A stretch of DNA of 7,008 bases from an uncultured Oscillospiraceae bacterium. Lineage in GTDB: Bacteria; Bacillota; Clostridia; UBA1381. Made by a program: the position numbers and the translations under genes. The DNA lies in contig CAMNAT010000113.1 of assembly GCA_946531785.1 (NCBI GenBank), positions 1 to 7,008 of the forward strand. Direction: 5' to 3'. The notes beneath the pieces are model-generated. The model searched no databases. It saw nothing but the letters and a program-made list of their open reading frames with translations, and was not told where the DNA came from. Below, piece by piece: positions 6,234-7,008 of the stretch; positions within the stretch are counted from its first letter, which is position 1, and every line of letters starts with the position of its first letter.

Positions 6234-6245
6234 GGATAAACACAG

Positions 6246-6252
6246 AAAGGAG
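6246..6252 (+). promoter_or_regulatory. Shine-Dalgarno deciding the GH105 start
   Basis: AAAGGAG lies 3 nt before the in-frame ATG at 6256 and 9 nt before the in-frame ATG at 6262. The spacing favours 6262; using 6256 would add only Met-Leu. Confidence 0.65.
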
Positions 6253-6261
6253 TGTATGCTC

Positions 6262-7008
6262 ATGGCAAAAAAACTCATGCCTGTTGCAACTAAGCTTTGT
6301 GACACTATAATGCGTGATTTCGGCGAGATACTTATAAAGAAATGGCAGTATGACGGCGGTCTGTGCCTTAAAGGCTTTGAGGCTGTGTATAAGACATGCG
6401 GCGAAAAGAAGTATAACGATTATATCCATGCTGAATTTGATTATTTTATAAATGATGACGGGACAATAAAAACATATGATCCCGAGGTAAGAAACATAGA
6501 CCATCTCAATAACGGAAAGAACCTTTTCTATCTCTGGCACGAAACGGGTGAGGAGAAGTATAAAAAGGCTATAGAGCTATTGGCGAGCCAGTTTGCGATC
6601 ATGCCGAGAACTCCGTCGGGTACATATTGGCATAAAAAGATATACCCGAATCAGGTATGGCTTGACGGACTGTTCATGGGTGAGCCGTTTGCGGCGCAGT
6701 ATGCAAAGGAAATGGGGCATCCGGAAAAGTTTGATGATATCGTAAGTCAGTTTGTCAATGCCGAAAGGCTTACATATGAGCCGCGCTGCGGCCTGTATGC
6801 GCATGCGTGCGACGAATCAAAGGAAGCGTTCTGGGCTGACAAGAGCACGGGGCGTTCACTGAATGTCTGGGGACGCTCGGTGGGCTGGTTCTGTATGGCG
6901 TTAGTAGACGCGCTCGATTTCTTCCCCGGCGATCATCCGGGGCGTGAAACGCTTATAGATCTGTTCAGAAAAGCGATTGGCAATGTAGTTAAATATCAGG
7001 ATGAGCGA
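6262..7008 (+). CDS. GH105 unsaturated rhamnogalacturonyl hydrolase (YteR/YesR-like), N-terminal part, 3' end outside window
   Basis: Glycoside hydrolase family 105 (related to GH88) enzyme that removes the 4,5-unsaturated galacturonic acid left at the non-reducing end of rhamnogalacturonan oligosaccharides after lyase cleavage. The frame runs open for 249 codons to the right edge, against a family length of about 340-380. Hallmarks: WQYDGGLCLKGFEAVYK near 28-44 (first helical hairpin of the alpha6/alpha6 barrel); NIDHLNNGKNLFYLW (78-92); QVWLDGLFMGEPFAAQYA (131-148), whose Asp135 aligns with the catalytic acid of YteR; GLYAHACDES (177-186); and GRSLNVWGRSVGWFCMALVD (197-216). There is no signal peptide, so action on imported oligosaccharides in the cytoplasm is expected. 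Transcribed divergently from the LUD-DUF624-esterase unit, from an extended -10 promoter. The esterase on the other side of that unit would deacetylate the same substrates. A GH88-like specificity for other unsaturated uronides cannot be excluded without the C-terminal part. Confidence 0.92.
   Translation, partial: MAKKLMPVATKLCDTIMRDFGEILIKKWQYDGGLCLKGFEAVYKTCGEKKYNDYIHAEFDYFINDDGTIKTYDPEVRNIDHLNNGKNLFYLWHETGEEKYKKAIELLASQFAIMPRTPSGTYWHKKIYPNQVWLDGLFMGEPFAAQYAKEMGHPEKFDDIVSQFVNAERLTYEPRCGLYAHACDESKEAFWADKSTGRSLNVWGRSVGWFCMALVDALDFFPGDHPGRETLIDLFRKAIGNVVKYQDER

Larger units (their letters stand above)
6084..6261. promoter_or_regulatory. Divergent intergenic regulatory region
   Basis: 178 bp of very A/T-rich DNA between the LUD unit (leftward) and the GH105 gene (rightward), holding promoters for both. 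AGTGCT occurs at 6139-6144 and 6168-6173, 29 bp apart. The first copy lies in the near-palindrome AAAAAG-TG-CTTTTT (6135-6148), inside the spacer of the leftward promoter. The imperfect dyad AACAC-AAATA-GTGCT (6159-6173) covers the second. These are candidate operator elements shared by both directions, but no regulator gene is present and low-complexity DNA makes chance matches likely. No riboswitch-like structure or small ORF is evident. Confidence 0.5.

Noticed and set aside
6187..6804. Two minus-strand open frames opposite the GH105 gene
   Set aside because: Both are mostly antisense to the strongly family-like GH105 frame, which is open to the window edge; neither has a good ribosome binding site or a recognisable domain.
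1..7008. Mobile element, CRISPR array, tRNA/rRNA or riboswitch
   Set aside because: No transposase or integrase frame, terminal inverted repeats, spaced direct repeats, clover-leaf or conserved RNA core was seen; the non-coding gaps are short and are accounted for by promoters and a terminator.

Overview
The window reads as a piece of an anaerobic Firmicutes (class Clostridia) chromosome, probably a plant-fibre or pectin-using gut bacterium. This is an inference from several signs: intergenic regions are very A/T-rich, promoters match the sigma-A consensus closely, Shine-Dalgarno sites are strong, and the proteins look clostridial (a LUD-domain protein with a cysteine cluster, YesL-type DUF624, GH105, CE12). 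Genus cannot be fixed from the sequence.

Layout. 1-652 (+): the C-terminal half of an O-acetylhomoserine sulfhydrylase (methionine/cysteine synthesis), cut by the left edge. 661-698: a long perfect hairpin with T-tracts on both strands that ends this gene and the converging minus-strand genes. 697-3703 (-): a two-gene unit, an L-fucose/L-arabinose-isomerase-family protein followed 4 nt later by a xylulokinase (xylB), with its own near-consensus promoter at 3739-3767. 3786-6083 (-): a tightly overlapping three-gene unit, LUD-domain protein, DUF624/YesL-like membrane protein, CE12 (rhamnogalacturonan acetylesterase-like) SGNH esterase, driven from a second near-consensus promoter at 6125-6153. 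6262-7008 (+): the N-terminal part of a GH105 unsaturated rhamnogalacturonyl hydrolase, divergent from the LUD unit and cut by the right edge.

How the genes fit together (inference). The CE12 esterase, the YesL-like protein and the GH105 enzyme correspond to parts of the Bacillus subtilis yes/yte rhamnogalacturonan I system. Neither enzyme shows a signal peptide, so the model is uptake of acetylated, unsaturated rhamnogalacturonan oligosaccharides, then deacetylation and removal of the unsaturated uronic acid in the cytoplasm. The adjacent isomerase-kinase pair would feed a released sugar (L-arabinose from side chains, D-xylose/D-arabinose, or a deoxysugar) into phosphorylated intermediates. 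No transporter, regulator or aldolase is present in the window. The methionine gene is an unrelated neighbour.

I found no mobile element, CRISPR array, tRNA, rRNA or clear riboswitch, and no convincing new system. The least ordinary features are the LUD-domain protein leading a pectin-type operon and the unassigned sugar specificity of the isomerase/kinase pair.
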